43,073 nt of DNA. Source: Mesostigma viride (lineage: Eukaryota; Streptophyta; Mesostigmatophyceae; Mesostigmatales; Mesostigmataceae). Positions 40,247-43,073 of this stretch are shown piece by piece (the first letter of the stretch is position 1; the number at the start of each line of letters is the position of its first letter). The stretch spans positions 2,501 to 45,573 of the forward strand of contig RPFO01001608.1 in NCBI GenBank assembly GCA_009746045.1, in the 5' to 3' direction. A program made the translations under genes and the position numbers. The notes below the pieces were generated by a model. The model did not search any database and had not been told where the DNA came from. It was given only the letters and a program-made list of their open reading frames with translations.

Positions 40247-40439
40247 CTGAAGTATTTTGACATCGTGGTTTGAACCGATGACAGACGCGCGATGACGCGT
40301 GAATTGATGTATTATGAAGGATAATAAAAGGAACGTTTACCGACAAACCCGTTTTGCAACATGTCCCCATAGTGCCAGTACCCGTAGGGTACGATACGAT
40401 AGTGTCGCGACTCTCTCTCTCTCCCTATCTCTCTCTCTC
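40247..40439. other. Convergent intergenic region with hairpin and CT microsatellite
   Basis: AT-rich after the 40246 stop (gaaggataataaaagg). A perfect inverted repeat, GTACCC-gta-GGGTAC, is at about 40378-40392, and a (CT)n tract at about 40411-40440 runs up to the helicase stop. It probably contains both 3' ends. Confidence 0.5.
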
Positions 40440-42787
40440 TCATTTGCGCGCGCCCGACGACTTGGTCGCCGTCCGCTTCTTCGTGTACCGTCTCGCGCCT
40501 CCCGCGTGCGATATCTCGCGGATCTCGTAACGGTCGTCCAGCATCGACGACGCGTTGTCGTGCGCGCCGGAGTACCGGCACGTCAGCGGCCGGCGGCCCG
40601 ACGCGGTCCGCAGGTTCCTGTCGTTGTGCACGGGGAGCATGTACTTGCAGTCCACCGCGACCTCGCGCAACGTCGTCAGCAGCGTGTCCATGCGCCGGTC
40701 GCTCGCGTTGTCCCGCGCGCGGTCGGACACGAGCCCGTCCACCCACCAGATTTCCGACCTCTCCCGCAGCAGTTCGATCTCCGCGTCCGCCACCTTCTTG
40801 TACAGCGTCAGCGCCTTCCGCAGATCGCCCGTCACCCGTCTGTCCCGCAGGTCCTCCGCGGCGTTCTGACTCCGCGCCATCGCCTCCTCCTCGGCGCGTC
40901 GGAGCCGCCCCGGGTGGTCCCTCTCGATGGCGTCCAGCGCCTTGTGCAATCGGATCGTCTCCGCCGACGGACGCGACATGTACCGGTGGACGGACACCGT
41001 CCACGTCCGCGCGTCCTTGTCGAGCTGATCGTGGCTGCAGTACCGCACCGCGCGGGCGATCAGCTGTTTCTCCTTGTTCTTCGTCGGCTGCGGCTCCACG
41101 ATGTGCACGTGGCGGACGCCCTTCAGGTCCAGACCCTCGTTGTACCTCCCGCTCGCCAGGATCAGGTGGACGCGCTGGCCCGTCCGATTCGAAGGGTGGT
41201 TGAACACGCCCGCGACGTCCTTCAGCCCCTGGCGATCGGACGCCTCGTTCGTGCCCAGGACGATGTACCGTCGCTCGCTCCGCTCCGCCCTGTCGTCCTC
41301 CAATCGCGCGTACCCCATCGCCTTCAGCACCTTCTCGAGGTCGCCGATCCCGTGCTGCCGGGAAAAGCGCGAGTACACGAAATGCTTCTCGCCCGGCGTC
41401 AGCTTTCCGACGATCGCCGAGAATTTGGGCGACAGACGCGACAAGTTGCGGAGGAGGGACTCGCCCTCGTACTGATGAAACGACATGTTGTTCGACGTGC
41501 CCTGCAGCGTCGTGTAGTACTGGTCGAGGCTTTCCGGGTCGTGTCGCAGATGGGATTTGTGGACTTGCTCGCGGAACGCCTTCTCTTGTTCGGCGCTCAT
41601 CGGCGTGAGGTGGTCTTCCGCCGGCATGAGCTCGGGGTACGCGCTCAGGTCGCCCGTGAAGTCCGCGAACGAGACGAGGCCGCGGAAATCCTCGGCGTGC
41701 GAGTCGAACGCGATCTTGTGGGACGACGGGTGTCGGATCATGTTCACCAGCGTCAGGATCTCGTCGACATTGTCCCCCGGCGTGGCGCTCAGGATCACGG
41801 TGTACAGTCCGGACACGTCGACGGCCGGGTTGTGGCCGGCGCTCGACGGGTCGCCAGGAGCGAGAGGATCGCGGCGTTGTCCTTCTTCTGCATCTCCAGC
41901 GGGTGGAAGAGGTTCTGGACCTCGTCCATGATCAGCACCGCGTTGTGGAGGAGTTTCGGGTCCGCGTTCTTGCGGCTGTTGTGGACGTCGACCGCGTGCG
42001 CCAATTTCGCGAACGTCAGGATCTCGCCGCCCCACACCCTGGCCTTGACCGCCCTCACGGCCTCGTCCCTGGACATGCGCTTCAGGCGCGGGAACATCGG
42101 CGCCCACTCGGCGATCTTCTCGATCGTGTTGTTGCGGCTGTTCTCGATGGACGTCGCCAACAGGATCTTCACCGACCCGCCCGTCTCCGGATCCTGGGCG
42201 TCCCAGAACGCGTCGATGGCCGCCATCGTCGTGGCCGTCTTGCCGCTCCCCGTCGAGTGCCACGCCAGGAACCCGCGCGCGGGTCTGCGCGACGGATGGA
42301 ATCGCGCCATCCGTTCCAGGAACGCGTGGACCGACGTCTGTTGCGGCGACGGGATCTTCTTGGCGTTCGGATCCCTCGCGCAACTGTTGGATCGCGGGTC
42401 CGCCAGTTTCTGGCGCGTCTCGGGCGGTTCCGCGTCCGGCCACTCGCCGTCCAGGTACTTCCGCAACTGGGTCTGGAAGTCGCTCGTCATCGGGTCCGGG
42501 AAGTCGGCGGGCACGCGGCGACTCGCGCGCGGGGCCCGTTCCGCGTTGATGTTCACGCGCGGCTCGTACAGCACCAGAGCCCGCGAGTTGTCCACCGGCG
42601 CCGGGGGTGTCGGACGCGCGGTTTGGAAAGGCGCGGAAGGCGCGGAAGGCGCGGAGGAACGGACGGCGGCGCGATCGGGCGCGGTCGGCGCGAAGGTGTT
42701 CGTGGCGACGTGCGCGACGCTCGTCCCGCTGTCCACGGGATGTTCGAACGGGCGTGGTGTGGTAGGGATGAGTGCTGCGGCATCCAT
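40440..42787 (-). CDS. NCLDV-type D6/D11-like SF2 helicase/NTPase, one frameshift
   Basis: ATG at 42787; stop at 40442-40440; about 782 codons in two frames. N-terminal frame (42787 to ~41857): a Pro/Ala-rich disordered start, then Walker A WHSTGSGKT (~176-184) and Walker B/DExx IMDEVQNL (~286-293). C-terminal frame: VILSATPGDN (motif III), LASGRYNEGLDLKGVRHVHI (motif V) and KQLIARAVRYCSH (motif VI, Q and R kept, the usual Gly replaced by Ala). The end includes SEIWWVDGLVSDRARDN and LREVAVDCKY, matching the conserved TVD...AIDC tail of poxvirus D6/D11-like helicases. In NCLDVs these act in early transcription initiation, termination or release. The frame change at ~41845-41865 is a -1 shift, as from a single-base deletion between motifs II and III, so the gene is either inactive or affected by a sequencing error. 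Confidence 0.85.
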
Positions 42788-43073
42788 CGACCCCCCAGCC
42801 CCGGCGCGCGGACGAAAGCGTCAAGGCCTCCCCGTGGCTGGTGGGACAACCTCGTGGACAGGATGCAGAGCGCGTGGACGCCGCACGAGCGCAGGACCCC
42901 CGTGACGTGGCCGCAACTTGGGCGACGCTCCTCCGCCCCGGTCCTCCTCCACCCACGACCGCCCGCCGCCGCCTCCGCCGCGTCCCATCGCCTCCTCCCA
43001 ACACCGCCCGACATCTCGCGCGCGAGATGGGACGCGCCACGATCGCGAGCACGACGTCGGTAACGCGCCGCGC
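42788..43073. other. Right edge, no gene assigned
   Basis: Upstream of the helicase start. GC-rich ORFs are open on both strands, but none shows a clear start or domain. A plus-strand peptide, PRGWWDNLVDRMQSAW (about 42835-42882), looks less random than its surroundings and could belong to a gene running out of the window. Confidence 0.4.

Noticed and set aside
40314-42905. An 863-residue plus-strand ORF opposite the helicase
   Set aside because: Antisense shadow caused by high third-position GC; all recognisable motifs are on the minus strand.

Overview
This window is the left end of a eukaryotic linear chromosome. It opens with about 3 kb of CCCTAAA telomere repeat (TTTAGGG on the complement), in the orientation expected of a true left end. 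TTTAGGG telomeres, GC-rich exons, many introns and a TGTAA motif after one stop codon point to a green alga (chlorophyte); genus and species cannot be told from this sequence.

Layout. 1-2984: telomere. 2985-8300: gene-poor subtelomere with a PHD-finger ORF bounded by 31-bp direct repeats and a probable retrotransposon fragment. 8307-19657 (minus): a many-exon dolichol kinase gene; eleven exons can be joined with matching splice phases, and its introns hold most of the minisatellites. 19658-20517: 860-bp divergent promoter region. 20518-31180 (plus): a five-exon short-chain dehydrogenase/reductase (retinol dehydrogenase/TIC32-like) with a twin-arginine-type leader; intron 3 is almost entirely a 4.5-kb, 57-bp-unit minisatellite. 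The very long ORFs across the arrays are artefacts of repeats that lack stop codons.

From about 32.3 kb to the right edge the sequence changes: it is GC-rich, compact, intronless in appearance, and has short genes on both strands. The gene at 40440-42787 (minus) carries Walker A, DExx, SATP and QxxxRxxR-SH motifs typical of the poxvirus D6/D11-like SF2 helicase/NTPases of nucleocytoplasmic large DNA viruses (NCLDV). This part is best read as an endogenous giant-virus (or related large dsDNA virus) segment inserted near the telomere and continuing beyond the window. It also holds two virion-protein-like ORFs, a small Cys/His zinc-binding ORF, a Lys-rich-tail protein, a protein with an N-myristoylation motif, an ~840-bp imperfect palindrome with an extra direct copy of one arm, and repeated promoter-like modules (GCCACGTGGC + ATTGG; CCAAT + TTTGGCGGGAA). 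Several of its genes are broken by shifts that all look like single-base deletions.

The most unusual observations are: (1) a ~55-copy 24-bp array in the dolichol kinase gene whose unit is a copy of an exon-intron junction, so the 5' splice site is itself tandemly repeated in a frame-preserving unit; (2) a duplicated 5' splice site with telomere-like filler in the dehydrogenase gene; (3) the palindrome and modular promoters of the virus-like segment.
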